Below, piece by piece: positions 1-9,777 of a stretch of DNA of 64,000 nucleotides. A program made the translations under genes and the position numbers. The DNA is from Fructobacillus pseudoficulneus (GTDB taxonomy: Bacteria > Bacillota > Bacilli > Lactobacillales > Lactobacillaceae). Each line of letters opens with the position of its first letter. Position 1 is the stretch's first letter. The DNA lies in assembly GCF_900108455.1 (NCBI RefSeq), contig NZ_FNWS01000001.1, forward strand, positions 364,051 to 428,050, given 5' to 3'. The notes under the pieces were generated by a model. It did not search any database. It had not been told where the DNA came from and saw only the letters and a program-made list of their open reading frames with translations.

Positions 1-396
1 GTACTGGCCGACAACATCCCCGTTAGCCGTCAAAGAATAAGACAAATCTAACTGACCGGTTCCAGTTGCTTCATCAAATTCAATTTCCATTTTTTGGGTA
101 TTGGTCGCTAAAATCATCATCCCCGCCACTGTTTGATACGGCTGGTGATCAACCAAGCCCATTTCAAAAACCATCCGTGTCTTCGTGACGTTATGCCGGT
201 TAATGGTAACCTGGTCACCCTTGAATTTGAAGACGACCTTGGTATCCGGCTGTTCCGGCAAAGTTTCAGTATAAGCCAGATAAAAACTTTCGCCCTTGGT
301 GGTTAAAACACCATCGGTCGCTACCTCATAGCGTTCGTCGCCACCATCCTGGAAAACCTGGTTAACAATCTGCAATTGGACCTCTTGTTGGTTCAT
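1..396 (-). CDS. DUF1934 family protein (YwiB-like), partial
   Basis: An open frame runs off the left edge; 132 codons are visible and the C-terminus is missing. It starts at ATG 396, with an AGGAG ribosome site about 13 bases upstream and an in-frame TGA just before the start, which fixes the start. The translation begins MNQQEVQLQIVNQVF and has alternating beta-strand character (calycin-like barrel) typical of the DUF1934/YwiB family, a small cytoplasmic family of unknown function often found near rpoE or argS in Firmicutes. It is divergent from the HD hydrolase that follows. The family call rests on overall resemblance; no biochemical role can be read from it. Confidence 0.65.
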   Translation of the reverse strand, partial: MNQQEVQLQIVNQVFQDGGDERYEVATDGVLTTKGESFYLAYTETLPEQPDTKVVFKFKGDQVTINRHNVTKTRMVFEMGLVDHQPYQTVAGMMILATNTQKMEIEFDEATGTGQLDLSYSLTANGDVVGQY

Positions 397-477
397 TTGA
401 ATAAAATCACTCCTAAAAAATGCATAAAACACCTAGATACATTATAATAAGAAACAACACGAAGGGAAAGGTCAAAT

Positions 478-1824
478 ATGTCGGAAAAATTAGCACACGA
501 AAAAGTCCTCCGCGATCCAATCCATCAATTCATTCACATTCAAGATCAGTTGGTCTTGGATTTAATTAACACCCCTGAGTTTCAACGCCTTCGTCGTGTC
601 GAACAACTTGGCGTGACCGCCTTTGTTTTCCACGGCGCTGTACACGACCGCTTTGGTCACTCAGTCGGGGCCTATGAACTTGCTCGGCGGATTACTGATT
701 ACTTCAATCAGTATTACCAAAGCCAAACAGAAGGCGATGGCCTTTGGAATCCTGAAGAGCAAATGGTCACGATTGTGGCCGCTTTGCTACACGATGTCGG
801 TCACGGCGCTTTTTCTCATACTTTTGAGCACCTCTTTAATACCAACCATGAAATGATGACTCAGGCCATCATCACTGGAGACACCGAAATTAACCGAGTC
901 TTGCAGTCCTACAGTCCCGACTTTCCGAATAAAGTCGCTTCGGTCATCGCTAAGACTTACCCCAACCAGCAGGTTGTTCAACTGATTTCCAGTCAACTGG
1001 ATGTCGACCGGATGGATTACTTACTCCGGGACGCCTACTACACCGGGGCCGCCTATGGTGAATTTGATATTGACCGCATCATGCGGACGATGAAGCCTTG
1101 CGCAACCGGAATCGGCTTTGACATCTCCGGAATGCATGCGGTCGAAGACTACATCGTTTCCCGTTATCAGATGTACTTGCAGGTTTATTTCCACCCGGTA
1201 TCTCGGGGGATGGAAGTAATCTTGGAGCACTTGCTTGGCCGCGTCAAAGAACTATTGGTCGAGGGTCATAATCCTAGCGACCTAGTTGGTCCGCTCTTGG
1301 CCCCCGTCTTTGAAGCCGACCATGACTTAACGGTACAAGAATACTTACGTCTTGATGATAACCTCTTCATGACGGCTATCAATGGCTGGCAGGACTATCC
1401 GGACCAAATCCTGTCCGACCTGTCTTCCCGCTTCTTAAACCGCAAGCCATTTAAGTCAATCCAGATTAACGAACAATCAGCGCCTTACATCGACGAGCTG
1501 GAACAAGTCGTTAAGGATGCCGGCTTTGATCCAATCTACTACACGGCCCAAAACGACGCCTACGACCTGCCCTATGATGACTACAAACCAACCGCCAAGA
1601 AGCCTCGAACTCAGATCGATTTGATTTTGGGAGATGGCAGTCACCGGGAATTGTCGGACTTGTCCGCCTTGGTCGCCTCCATTAAGGGACGGGCTTCCTT
1701 GGACCAGCGTTTCTTCTTCCCAAAAGAGATGCTCAATAACGGTCCAGACGACCTCTTCTCCCAGGTTCACCAGAACTTCCGTTCATTAATCAAAAATGAC
1801 ACCTTTATTCCTGGTGAACGCTAA
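478..1824 (+). CDS. HD-domain phosphohydrolase (YwfO-like)
   Basis: A 448-residue protein of the dGTPase-like HD superfamily, resembling B. subtilis YwfO. The metal site is visible: an RFGHS motif near residue 60, then ALLHDVGHG with the HD pair at residues 105-106 and a further His at 109. HD enzymes of this type hydrolyse nucleoside triphosphates or related phosphoesters using divalent metal; the substrate cannot be told from sequence. The protein has no signal peptide or membrane segment, so it is cytoplasmic. The start at ATG 478 follows a GAAGGGAAAGG purine stretch. It is monocistronic and ends at a strong terminator hairpin (1844-1873). Length is normal for YwfO-type proteins. Confidence 0.85.
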   Translation: MSEKLAHEKVLRDPIHQFIHIQDQLVLDLINTPEFQRLRRVEQLGVTAFVFHGAVHDRFGHSVGAYELARRITDYFNQYYQSQTEGDGLWNPEEQMVTIVAALLHDVGHGAFSHTFEHLFNTNHEMMTQAIITGDTEINRVLQSYSPDFPNKVASVIAKTYPNQQVVQLISSQLDVDRMDYLLRDAYYTGAAYGEFDIDRIMRTMKPCATGIGFDISGMHAVEDYIVSRYQMYLQVYFHPVSRGMEVILEHLLGRVKELLVEGHNPSDLVGPLLAPVFEADHDLTVQEYLRLDDNLFMTAINGWQDYPDQILSDLSSRFLNRKPFKSIQINEQSAPYIDELEQVVKDAGFDPIYYTAQNDAYDLPYDDYKPTAKKPRTQIDLILGDGSHRELSDLSALVASIKGRASLDQRFFFPKEMLNNGPDDLFSQVHQNFRSLIKNDTFIPGER

Positions 1825-1843
1825 TTCATGCACTAACACAAAC

Positions 1844-1873
1844 AAAGACCGGCCTAACAGCCGGTCTTTTTAT
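1844..1873 (+). terminator. Terminator after HD hydrolase
   Basis: A 10-bp perfect stem (AAAGACCGGC / GCCGGTCTTT) with a 6-base loop is followed by a T run, 20 bases after the stop codon at 1824. It is a rho-independent terminator for the rightward gene. Confidence 0.85.
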
Positions 1874-1879
1874 TCACCA

Positions 1880-1911
1880 AAAATGCGTCCACCAGTTGGT
1901 GGGCGCATTTT
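1880..1911 (-). terminator. Terminator for pepN
   Basis: The stem AAAATGCG / CGCATTTT extends through an inner CCACC / GGTGG stem, so the hairpin is nearly continuous, and it has A/T tracts on both sides. It lies just beyond the pepN stop at 1938 and can act in both directions between the convergent genes. Confidence 0.75.
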
Positions 1912-1937
1912 ATTTTGCAAAGCTTTTTAATTAGAAA

Positions 1938-4496
1938 TTAGGCAAAGTTCTTTGCCAACAAAGCGACGGCACGAGTGACCGCATCCTTTTGAGCTGCAAT
2001 CGTCTTGACCCGGTTATCAATCACCGCTTGATCAATCACAATTTCACGAGCCAAACCTGGTTCGGCCTTCTTAGGCGTAAAGAACTTTTCAAAGTCGGCC
2101 AACTTTTCTTCCGTCTTGAAAATTCTTGAAATCACCGTCACGTAAGACGTGAAGGACATGTCGCCACCAAGACGGTCTTCCAACCAATCCCAGTTGTTCT
2201 TTGCCCAATTCCAGGCCAAGTCTTGTCCCTTATCGTTACCAAGAACTCCTTGGAACCAACCGCGCAAGTCTTGAGGCTTAATCACATCGGCGTTTTGGTA
2301 GTTAGCCACCAAAGTTTCCAACTGACCAGCTTCTGGGCTCGTAACCAAGGCTGCTTCCAAGTCAGACTTCAAGGCGGCGTTTGCTGTCTGTTGGTAGTCC
2401 GTCAAGAATTGGTTGAACTTTTCCTGGCTGTTAAAGTTTTGAATTTCATTCTTCAAAACGACAGCACGGCCATCGGCTGCTAGCTTTGTTACATCGCCAC
2501 CGGCAGCTTCAAAGACACCGTGAGCATGAGCAACCAAGTCAGCGTTCTTAGCAAAGAGTGCGGCAGACAAAACCTGAGGACGAACCATTTCATCATCGAC
2601 GTTTTCGCCAGCCTTCTTATCGTAACCAAGACGAGCCAACTGCTTCTTTGACAGGCCATCAACGAAGACCTTCAAGTCCTTTTCAAGGGCTGAGCCATCG
2701 TCGGCAAAGGCCTTCACTTGGTTAATAACTTGGTAAATCAATGATTGAACCAATTCAGAGTTTGATTCAGCCAACTTTGGCAAGACCCAAAGCAAGTCCG
2801 CAAATGAACCTTGGCCGGCCTGAGCCAGCAACAAGCAGTTTTGTACGAACTGAGCCTGCGTAATTGCATCTTGTTCTGACAAATGCGCAACCTGTTCTGC
2901 CAACAAAGTATCGTCGTATTGAACAATATAGTGACCGGCGTTACCAACATTCAAGACAAAAGCGCCATTGCTTTCAGCCTTCAATGTTTCATAATCACCC
3001 AAGTCCATGCTCTTTTCAGTCAACAAATCCGGAGCTGATGGTGCTGAAGCAGCCAATGGTACCTGCCACAAACGTAAATCCACATTTGGCACGGCAGACT
3101 TGTCGCCGCCAAAGTAGAATGGCTTTTGGCTGACCTTAACGCGGCCGTCTTCAACTGTCACTGACAAAACTGGGTAACCTGGTTGTTCCAACCAAGAGTG
3201 CATGATTTCGCCAATGTTCTTGCCAGAGGCTTCACCAAGAGCTGACCACAAGTCATCACCAGTGGCGTTACTGTACTTCTTCTTAGCAAAGTAGGCCTTC
3301 AAACCATTCCGCAAGGCATCATCACCAATCAATGAACGAACCATCACGAGCAAATGACCACCCTTGGCGTAAACGATGGCTGGATCAAACAAGGCATCGA
3401 TTTCTTCTGGGTGTTGTACTTCAACGTGGACAGGTTGTACGCCCAAGATGGCATCACGTTGCAAAGCCTTTTGTACTTCAGCAGCGTTAAATGATTCCCA
3501 AATGTGCCAGTCTGGTTCCAAATGATCAGTTGCCAAGTATTCCATCATGTTGGCAAATGATTCATTCAACCATAATTCGTCCCACCACTTCATCGTGACG
3601 AGGTCACCGAACCATTGGTGAGCCAATTCGTGGGCCACAATCGTTGCCACGTATTGCTTGGTTGCCATTGATGAATTCTTTGGGTCGACCAACAGGCAAG
3701 CCTCTCGGTAAGTCACGACACCCCAGTTTTCCATCGCTCCAGCTGAAAAGTCAGGCAAAGCCACTTGCCATGAATGTGGCAATGGGTATGGCGTTTGGTA
3801 AAAGTCTTCAAAGAATTCAATTGACCGCTTGGCGATATCAAGGGCAAAGTCCAAGTTATCGGCAGGGTGAGCCTTGGTAGCAAAGACCCCAATCTCAACC
3901 CCTGACGTCGTCTTTGTCTTCTTATTTTGCAAGTCACCCAAGGCAAATCCTAGCAAATAAGTTGACATCTTAACGGTTTCATCAAAGTAATGCACACCCT
4001 CTTCAACCTTGGCTTCAGGCATGTTTGAAATAACTGATTCGCCTGGCTTTTCGTCAAACTTAATCGCCAATGAGAAAGTGGCCTTTGCTTCTGGTTCATC
4101 AATACCAGGGAAGGCTTGGCGGGCAAAGTAAGTTTCAAATTGAGTGGAAACCAACTGCTTGGCTTGGCCGTCAACATTATAATATGAAGGATAAATTCCA
4201 TTCATGTTGTCCGTCAAAGGAGCATGGTAGGTCACCTCAACGGTGATTTCGCCTGCTTGATCGACCTTAAAAGTTACTTGATCTTGGTCGTTATTGACTT
4301 CAAAATCAACAGCTTGTCCATTTACCTTTAAAGTTTCAATCACCAAATCATGTTGGTGAATTGCCACATCCGTGGTCGTTACCTGACCATGAATTTTCGT
4401 TTTTCCGGCAATTAATTTATTTTCACGCGAAATATCCAAAAACAAATCATAATGATCAGGTTGGAAAGTTTCATAGAGACGTTGAATTGAAGCCAT
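1938..4496 (-). CDS. pepN: Aminopeptidase N (M1 family zinc metallopeptidase)
   Basis: An 852-residue, full-length PepN. It removes N-terminal residues (Lys, Arg, Leu preferred in lactic acid bacteria) from peptides in the cytoplasm, as part of casein- or protein-derived amino acid nutrition. The substrate-anchoring GAMENWG motif is near residues 252-258. The zinc motif HELAH is near 288-292, with the third ligand Glu in the following WLNESFANMMEY helix. The C-terminal two thirds matches the alpha-helical ERAP1-like region. There is no signal peptide. The start at ATG 4496 has a GGTAGGTG ribosome site. It is monocistronic and convergent with the HD hydrolase gene. Confidence 0.96.
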   Translation of the reverse strand: MASIQRLYETFQPDHYDLFLDISRENKLIAGKTKIHGQVTTTDVAIHQHDLVIETLKVNGQAVDFEVNNDQDQVTFKVDQAGEITVEVTYHAPLTDNMNGIYPSYYNVDGQAKQLVSTQFETYFARQAFPGIDEPEAKATFSLAIKFDEKPGESVISNMPEAKVEEGVHYFDETVKMSTYLLGFALGDLQNKKTKTTSGVEIGVFATKAHPADNLDFALDIAKRSIEFFEDFYQTPYPLPHSWQVALPDFSAGAMENWGVVTYREACLLVDPKNSSMATKQYVATIVAHELAHQWFGDLVTMKWWDELWLNESFANMMEYLATDHLEPDWHIWESFNAAEVQKALQRDAILGVQPVHVEVQHPEEIDALFDPAIVYAKGGHLLVMVRSLIGDDALRNGLKAYFAKKKYSNATGDDLWSALGEASGKNIGEIMHSWLEQPGYPVLSVTVEDGRVKVSQKPFYFGGDKSAVPNVDLRLWQVPLAASAPSAPDLLTEKSMDLGDYETLKAESNGAFVLNVGNAGHYIVQYDDTLLAEQVAHLSEQDAITQAQFVQNCLLLAQAGQGSFADLLWVLPKLAESNSELVQSLIYQVINQVKAFADDGSALEKDLKVFVDGLSKKQLARLGYDKKAGENVDDEMVRPQVLSAALFAKNADLVAHAHGVFEAAGGDVTKLAADGRAVVLKNEIQNFNSQEKFNQFLTDYQQTANAALKSDLEAALVTSPEAGQLETLVANYQNADVIKPQDLRGWFQGVLGNDKGQDLAWNWAKNNWDWLEDRLGGDMSFTSYVTVISRIFKTEEKLADFEKFFTPKKAEPGLAREIVIDQAVIDNRVKTIAAQKDAVTRAVALLAKNFA

Positions 4497-4604
4497 GAGG
4501 CACCTACCTTTTATTAAAATTTAATTAATATATAATTAACAATAAAATCATTATAACTAAAAAATTAGAAAAAAGATAGCAATAGAAACCGAACATTCCA
4601 ACGC

Positions 4605-4633
4605 TTGCCAGCCACTTTTCAAAGCTCTATAAT
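4605..4633 (+). promoter_or_regulatory. Promoter of the Na+/H+ antiporter gene
   Basis: TTGCCA (4605-4610) and TATAAT (4628-4633) are separated by exactly 17 bases: a near-consensus housekeeping promoter. Because the upstream in-frame TTG at 4605 is itself the -35 box, it cannot be the start codon; translation must begin downstream of about 4640. Confidence 0.85.
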
Positions 4634-4685
4634 TATTGATAAGCCGACTCATTTGAGTCAAAACTATTATGAGAAAGAGATGTCC

Positions 4686-6764
4686 ATGTCGATTTTATTG
4701 CTGATTGCATTGTTGGTGGGGGCAGTTATTACCGCCAACATCGTGCAACCCTTTTTCAAGCGAATTCCTGAAGCCCTCATCTTAGTAGCCATTGGGGTTT
4801 TGTTTTCGATTTTACCAATCTTTCACGGTTTCAAAATCAACCCTGAATTCTTTATGTTCTTAATTATCGCGCCAATCATGTTTCAAGAAGGGCAAAGCCA
4901 CTCCTTTGCCACGATTCGCAAAAATTCCAAGAACATTATCCAACTCTCTGTCTTTTTAGCCATTTTTACGGTAGCTTTGGTCGCCTTAGTGAGTTCAAAC
5001 TTTCAAACGAAGTGGCCGCTGGCTTTGACCATTGCCCTGGCAGCCATCATCGTCCCAACCGATGCCGTGGCTGTGAAGTCGATGACCTCTGGCTTAAAGA
5101 TGCCAAAGGGGCTCAACAAGTCATTGGAATTGGAATCCCTTTTTAACGATGCGACTGGAATTGTCCTCTTAAACCTGGCCCTTTCTTTCTTTGCTAAGGG
5201 AACTCTGAACCCAGTGGCTGGAATTAACTACTTTTTGTTTGTTGCCATCGGCGGATTGGTGATTGGTTTTGCCCTGTCTTACCTAATGGTCGGGCTGGGC
5301 TTGTACTTAAACTTCCACGCTAACTCGGCCCAAGCCACAACGATTCCACTTAATCTTTTGACCCCCTTTGTCATCTATATCATCGCCGAGCACATGGGGA
5401 CATCTGGCATTTTGGCCGTTGTCGCCGCCGGCATCGTTCACAACTGGGAACGGTCACGGCTACAGTTGATTTCGACTGAAAGCCAGGTTGTCACGGCCAC
5501 TATTTGGCAGACCTTAACCACCTTATTAAACGGAATCGCTTTTGTCATTTTAGGGCTGGCGCTGCCTGCCGTCTTTAAGACGATGGCCACCTTTGGCTGG
5601 GCTGGTTCTTTGATCTTACTCAGCTTGGCCTTGGCCATCTATTTGGCAATGTTTCTCTGCCGGTTCCTGTGGGTTACTTTTCAAGGCGGTCAGCACTTAA
5701 CTGAATTTTTCGGTAAGAAGCATACTAAAAATCGTCAACATCGGGCCCGCATCTTCGGTCTTTCCGGCGTTCACGGGGCCGTCACCTTGGCTTTGGCAAT
5801 GTCCTTACCAGAAAAAGTGAATGGCCACCCCCTTCCTTTCTTAGATGAAATTCAAATTGTGGCAGCACTGGTCATCCTGATTTCGCTATTGATCGCTAGT
5901 GTTGCCCTGCCACTGATTTTGCCAAAAGAAAATCAAGCCTATAGCCAAGAAAAACTAGAGTCTACCCGCAACAAAATGATTGACACAGCCATCTTATCCG
6001 TCGAGCAACAGGCAATCAGCCACGACCTCAAGAAGGCCCTCAGTCAGACACTGCAAACGCAAAAGTTCACCAACGGTCGCCGGTTAGGACAAAAGGACTT
6101 CTCCAATGACTTCTTGCCACTGGTCGCGACTTTGGTTGACGAATTAAACGACTATATTGACAGCGAGAGCACGCAGCAACGCTTTGGCGATGGCGCCGTG
6201 ACGATTTATAGTAAGATTATTCGCCGCGGTTTAACCAACCCCGCCACAAAGCGTCACCCGCTAATGAATTTTGCCCGGCAAATCCGTCGTGCCCAAGCCG
6301 AGCTACGGTTCCACACTCGCACGCGAACATTCACCCGTAAGCAACGTGCCCGCTATCAGAAGCAATATCTAGCAGAACATCCAAATGAAGCCCAGAAGAT
6401 TGCTAGCTTCCGTGACAACCGTCAGGCGGTTTGGGCTCTCAATAACGATGTCCAATCCTTTGCTGACCACCTGCTCGCCAAGCATTTGGCCGAGAAGATG
6501 ATCAGTGGTGAGGATACAGCTGACATCGATCGCGTTCGCGTCCTGCTGGACCGTTTCTTCCAAACAGTGGCTCACGACTATCAAAAAGTTGCAGTGACGG
6601 TCCCAGCCGACTTGTATATCCAAGCCTTTGGTGCTGAATACCGTTTTGTTTCGCAGTCACTCGATCAAAAAAAGATTTCTTCATCTTTGGCCGATCAGCT
6701 CTACCACGAAATTAATCAAGCGCAAACCTTGCAGTTAATGGATTTAACAACCGAAACTGAATAA
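4686..6764 (+). CDS. Sodium/proton antiporter, CPA1 family
   Basis: A roughly 692-residue NhaP/NHE-like antiporter. The N-terminal 400 residues hold about 11-12 hydrophobic helices, including the conserved ALAAIIVPTDAVAVKS stretch with the ion-binding region and the LESLFNDATGIV motif with the Asn-Asp pair typical of CPA1 exchangers. The last 270 residues are charged and helical, presumably a cytoplasmic regulatory domain. It exchanges Na+ (or K+/Li+) for H+ at the membrane. Two ATGs compete (4680 and 4686). The GAGAAAGAG purine tract abuts the first and sits 6 bases before the second, so 4686 is preferred. It is monocistronic with its own promoter and terminator. Confidence 0.88.
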   Translation: MSILLLIALLVGAVITANIVQPFFKRIPEALILVAIGVLFSILPIFHGFKINPEFFMFLIIAPIMFQEGQSHSFATIRKNSKNIIQLSVFLAIFTVALVALVSSNFQTKWPLALTIALAAIIVPTDAVAVKSMTSGLKMPKGLNKSLELESLFNDATGIVLLNLALSFFAKGTLNPVAGINYFLFVAIGGLVIGFALSYLMVGLGLYLNFHANSAQATTIPLNLLTPFVIYIIAEHMGTSGILAVVAAGIVHNWERSRLQLISTESQVVTATIWQTLTTLLNGIAFVILGLALPAVFKTMATFGWAGSLILLSLALAIYLAMFLCRFLWVTFQGGQHLTEFFGKKHTKNRQHRARIFGLSGVHGAVTLALAMSLPEKVNGHPLPFLDEIQIVAALVILISLLIASVALPLILPKENQAYSQEKLESTRNKMIDTAILSVEQQAISHDLKKALSQTLQTQKFTNGRRLGQKDFSNDFLPLVATLVDELNDYIDSESTQQRFGDGAVTIYSKIIRRGLTNPATKRHPLMNFARQIRRAQAELRFHTRTRTFTRKQRARYQKQYLAEHPNEAQKIASFRDNRQAVWALNNDVQSFADHLLAKHLAEKMISGEDTADIDRVRVLLDRFFQTVAHDYQKVAVTVPADLYIQAFGAEYRFVSQSLDQKKISSSLADQLYHEINQAQTLQLMDLTTETE

Positions 6765-6771
6765 GAAAAAG

Positions 6772-6801
6772 AAAAGCCCCAGGAAATTTCCTGGGGCTTT
6801 T
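6772..6801 (+). terminator. Terminator after the antiporter gene
   Basis: A perfect 30-base palindrome containing AAAAGCCCCAGG and its complement, followed by T-rich DNA, lies 8 bases after the stop codon. It is symmetrical, so it may also act on leftward transcripts from yktB. Confidence 0.85.
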
Positions 6802-6858
6802 GTATTGCTAAAATGTCGACTAGCAGACTCAAACCAATTTGCCTGCCTAGAGAAGCTT

Positions 6859-7452
6859 TTAACGTAATTTTTGGTAAAGCGGAATCAGACGCTTCAATGC
6901 AGTTAACAAGACGTCAAACTGGTCATCAGCACCAATTAAAGGCGAATCGGACGCAATCTTAATACCAACCAAAACTTCAGCTTTTTTCACCTGTTGGTAA
7001 CGGGCAACCGCCTCAGCATATCGAGCAGTTGGCTGGTTGGCATTCACCATGTGATCTAAGGACAGGGTGTAGTCAGCTGGCAAAGCGGCGACGTCGGCGG
7101 CAATCGCCTCTAGCTTTGGCATGATGTCGGCCAAGTCCTTTGGCTTCATGTTTTCTTCCACTGCCAAATACAGGTAAAGATTATCCGCCCAGAGACCAAG
7201 TTCAAAGTGCGGCATCATCTTGTAACCGCGCTTATTTGGTGCAAAGGCTACCCAGGTATTATCCGGAGCATATGTTTTGCGCATCTTATGTTTGGCAACA
7301 TGCGCATACCAATCCTGTCCATCCTCTTTTAGGATTGGCAAGGCCAAGTCTGCAAAGGCCTCGAACTTGGGGTCCACCACTCGCCGAATTTTATCCATCC
7401 GGCCGTCTAGGGTTGGGTCATTAAAGACCGCAAAGTCCTCTTCATTAAACAT
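6859..7452 (-). CDS. YktB/DUF1054 (UPF0637) family protein
   Basis: A 197-residue cytoplasmic protein matching the DUF1054 family (B. subtilis YktB): it begins MFNEEDFAVF and has the conserved stretches MRKTYAPDNTWVAF and MMPHFELGLWADNLYLYL. The function is not established; the family has a compact alpha/beta fold. The start at ATG 7452 has a strong GAGGAGGAAACAAG ribosome site. Its first eight bases overlap the end of the upstream BrkB gene (stop 7445-7447), so the two are translationally coupled in a two-gene leftward operon. Confidence 0.85.
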   Translation of the reverse strand: MFNEEDFAVFNDPTLDGRMDKIRRVVDPKFEAFADLALPILKEDGQDWYAHVAKHKMRKTYAPDNTWVAFAPNKRGYKMMPHFELGLWADNLYLYLAVEENMKPKDLADIMPKLEAIAADVAALPADYTLSLDHMVNANQPTARYAEAVARYQQVKKAEVLVGIKIASDSPLIGADDQFDVLLTALKRLIPLYQKLR

Positions 7453-8293
7453 CTTGTTTCCTCCTCTTAAACATTGGAAACTCTGATAACCAAGTCATCA
7501 AAACAAAACCAATCACTAAAATCGAAGCCAACAAATCAAGCCAAATCAAAAAAACGGCAATCGAGGCCAAGGATTGATAGACCCCTGAGCGGTGGAATTG
7601 GATATCGGCAAACCAAACAAAAACCTTGTTCAAGACAGTCAGCAAGCCAACATCAACCAACGAACCGATTAAGACTGCTGGAAATGATGGACGAGCGGCC
7701 TTGACCGGCAAACGGTAGTTGACCCAAATCAAGAAGATCCACATACTGATAATCACTAATAACCGAGTTGGCGACCGCCAAATAATCCCCGTCCAGTCGT
7801 AAAGCAATAAGGCAAAAAGATTTCCAACAATCACCAGTAAGGCCACCGCAGCCACCATCACTAAGAGCCACAAAAAGGCCCACACCCGTGTTAACAGTGG
7901 CAAACCCTTTTCAGCCTTATGAGCGATGTTATTAAAGGTGCTCCGCAAAACGGCCATCACCTGTGACAAGGTCCAAACAATGAAGACTAATGAAAAGGAA
8001 AGGTAAGATTTATTATTTGTATGCGCCACCGAGTTAACGATTGGTGTCAAAAAGTTCGAAATTGATGCGGGCAACATTTGCGACATCACCGCAACAACGT
8101 GGTCTGTACGTAGATTCAAGGCTGCAATCGTCAAAACAAACATGATTAGCAAGGGAATCAACGTCAAAACCACATAGTAAGCAAAGCTCGGCCCCACCAA
8201 AGTGATTTGTGAGCGACCAAAATAGGTAATCAATGAGCCCAACCGGAACCGACGGTCCAAGCGCGCCCAGGATTGTTTAATACGTTCTTTCAT
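7445..8293 (-). CDS. YihY/BrkB family inner-membrane protein
   Basis: A 282-residue protein with about six hydrophobic helices. The N-terminal segment SQITLVGPSFAYYVVLTLIPLLIMF is the signature of the YihY/BrkB (virulence factor BrkB, formerly RNase BN) family. These are integral membrane proteins of uncertain transport function; the older RNase BN label is incorrect. It is first gene of a pair with yktB, with an 8-base overlap. The start at ATG 8293 gives the expected short basic N-terminal tail (MKERIKQSWARLDRRFR) on the cytoplasmic side. Confidence 0.88.
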   Translation of the reverse strand: MKERIKQSWARLDRRFRLGSLITYFGRSQITLVGPSFAYYVVLTLIPLLIMFVLTIAALNLRTDHVVAVMSQMLPASISNFLTPIVNSVAHTNNKSYLSFSLVFIVWTLSQVMAVLRSTFNNIAHKAEKGLPLLTRVWAFLWLLVMVAAVALLVIVGNLFALLLYDWTGIIWRSPTRLLVIISMWIFLIWVNYRLPVKAARPSFPAVLIGSLVDVGLLTVLNKVFVWFADIQFHRSGVYQSLASIAVFLIWLDLLASILVIGFVLMTWLSEFPMFKRRKQDV

Positions 8294-8321
8294 AAACTCT
8301 ATTATGACATATTTAATTAGA

Positions 8322-8350
8322 AAAAGGCCCCATTATTTTGTGGCCTTTTT
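8322..8350 (-). terminator. Terminator of nox
   Basis: The stem AAAAAGGCC / GGCCTTTTT has T runs on both strands. It lies just after the nox stop (8378) in the leftward direction and upstream of the BrkB gene. Confidence 0.75.
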
Positions 8351-8377
8351 ACTAATTATTCTAATATCCAGCTCAGC

Positions 8378-9739
8378 TTAGACGGATGGAATTTCACCCA
8401 AAGCGGTCTGAGCTGCCAAATTCAAAACTGACCACTGACGGTCATAGCCTGGTTGGAAGAAGAAGTCAGCTTCGGCTAAGTCTTCCAAGGTCATCTTGCC
8501 CTTAATCGCCAAGGCAATTGTATTAATATGGGCAGTAACGTCAGCCTTTGACAAAACTTGCCCACCCAAAATTGCATGGGTTTCGGGGTTAAAAATCAAC
8601 TTAATCAAAATTTCAGGATTGCCATCTTTGACAAATTCAGGACGAATTGTTGCCTGATACAAAGAAGAAGCGATTTTCAAGTTCATCTTTTCGGCATTGT
8701 TGGCATTGACACCAGTAGTTGCCAAATTGTAATCAAAAACTGGCAAAGCAGATGAGCCGTTGACACCGGCAAATGACCGGGCCGGCTTTTCCATCGTCAT
8801 CGTTTCAACCACGTAGCGTGCTTCGCGACGAGCAGTTGATGCCAAAGCAATTGGTGCCGGTTGGCCAGCTGGTGCAAACAGTGGCAAGATGGCGTCACCA
8901 ATGGCATAAACATCGGCAGCTGAGGTCCGCAAATATGGATCGGTCTTAATCCAACCACGTTGGTCAAGGTCGATTGTACCCTCCAAGTACTTAGTGTTTG
9001 GCTTAACACCCGCAGCAACAATTGCCAAGTCAGCGTCGAAGTTTTGACCAGCATCGTCTCGAACGGCAGACAAAGTGCCATCACCTTCAAAAGCAGCTAC
9101 TGTGTGACCAAGGTGCAAGTTAATTCCATTCTTTTCAAGTTCGGCCCGAACCTTTTCAGCCAATTCGGCATCAAGGTAATTGCCCAAAGGACGGTCAATC
9201 AAATCAATCACCGTCACCTGCTTGCCAGCCTTGGCAAAGACTTCAGCGGCTTCGATTCCAATGTAACCAGTTCCGACAACTACAACTGACTTCACGCTAT
9301 CATCGTGCAACTTGTCGTAAATCTTTGTTGCCCAGTCACGACCACGCATCAAGTAAACGTTTTCCAAATCGGCACCGGGAACAGGAATGGTTGCTGGTGA
9401 AACCCCTGATGACAAAATCAACTTGTCATAGCTGTCTTCCAAGACTTCACCGGTCGCCAAGTTTTTCACCGTCACCTTCTTAGCATCAGTATTAATGCCA
9501 GTGACTTGGTGCTGTGTCAAAACTTTTCCACCGAACTTTTCTAGGTCAGCAGGTTTAAAGTTGCGCACATCATCACGTTCTGTGACCTTATCTTCTAGGA
9601 ATAACTGCATGCCGCAAGACATAAATGAAACAAAGTCTCCTGCTTCATAAACAGTTACTTCAGCATTTTTATAACGAGTTAAGGCTTCATGGGCAGCTTC
9701 ATGACCACCATGAGAGGCACCGACAACGATTACTTTCAT
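8378..9739 (-). CDS. nox: NADH oxidase (H2O-forming type), FAD-dependent
   Basis: A 453-residue flavoprotein of the NADH oxidase / NADH peroxidase / CoA-disulfide reductase family. It has an N-terminal FAD-binding Rossmann motif (VVGASHGGHEAA), a redox-active Cys at residue 42 in SFMSCGMQ, a central NAD-binding motif (VVVGTGYIGIEAAEVF, about 170-185), the second FAD motif with AIGDA, and a C-terminal dimerisation domain. Nox reduces O2 to water at the expense of NADH, regenerating NAD+ in heterofermentative lactic acid bacteria. It is monocistronic with a TTGGCA-17-TATAAT promoter and its own terminator. NADH peroxidase activity cannot be fully excluded from sequence alone. Confidence 0.9.
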   Translation of the reverse strand: MKVIVVGASHGGHEAAHEALTRYKNAEVTVYEAGDFVSFMSCGMQLFLEDKVTERDDVRNFKPADLEKFGGKVLTQHQVTGINTDAKKVTVKNLATGEVLEDSYDKLILSSGVSPATIPVPGADLENVYLMRGRDWATKIYDKLHDDSVKSVVVVGTGYIGIEAAEVFAKAGKQVTVIDLIDRPLGNYLDAELAEKVRAELEKNGINLHLGHTVAAFEGDGTLSAVRDDAGQNFDADLAIVAAGVKPNTKYLEGTIDLDQRGWIKTDPYLRTSAADVYAIGDAILPLFAPAGQPAPIALASTARREARYVVETMTMEKPARSFAGVNGSSALPVFDYNLATTGVNANNAEKMNLKIASSLYQATIRPEFVKDGNPEILIKLIFNPETHAILGGQVLSKADVTAHINTIALAIKGKMTLEDLAEADFFFQPGYDRQWSVLNLAAQTALGEIPSV

Positions 9740-9777
9740 CTTTATCCTCCAAAAAAATATGCAAATGTTCTGCCTTA

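Noticed and set aside
4605..4685. An upstream TTG start for the Na+/H+ antiporter giving 27 extra residues.
   Set aside because: The TTG forms the -35 box of the promoter, so it is not transcribed.
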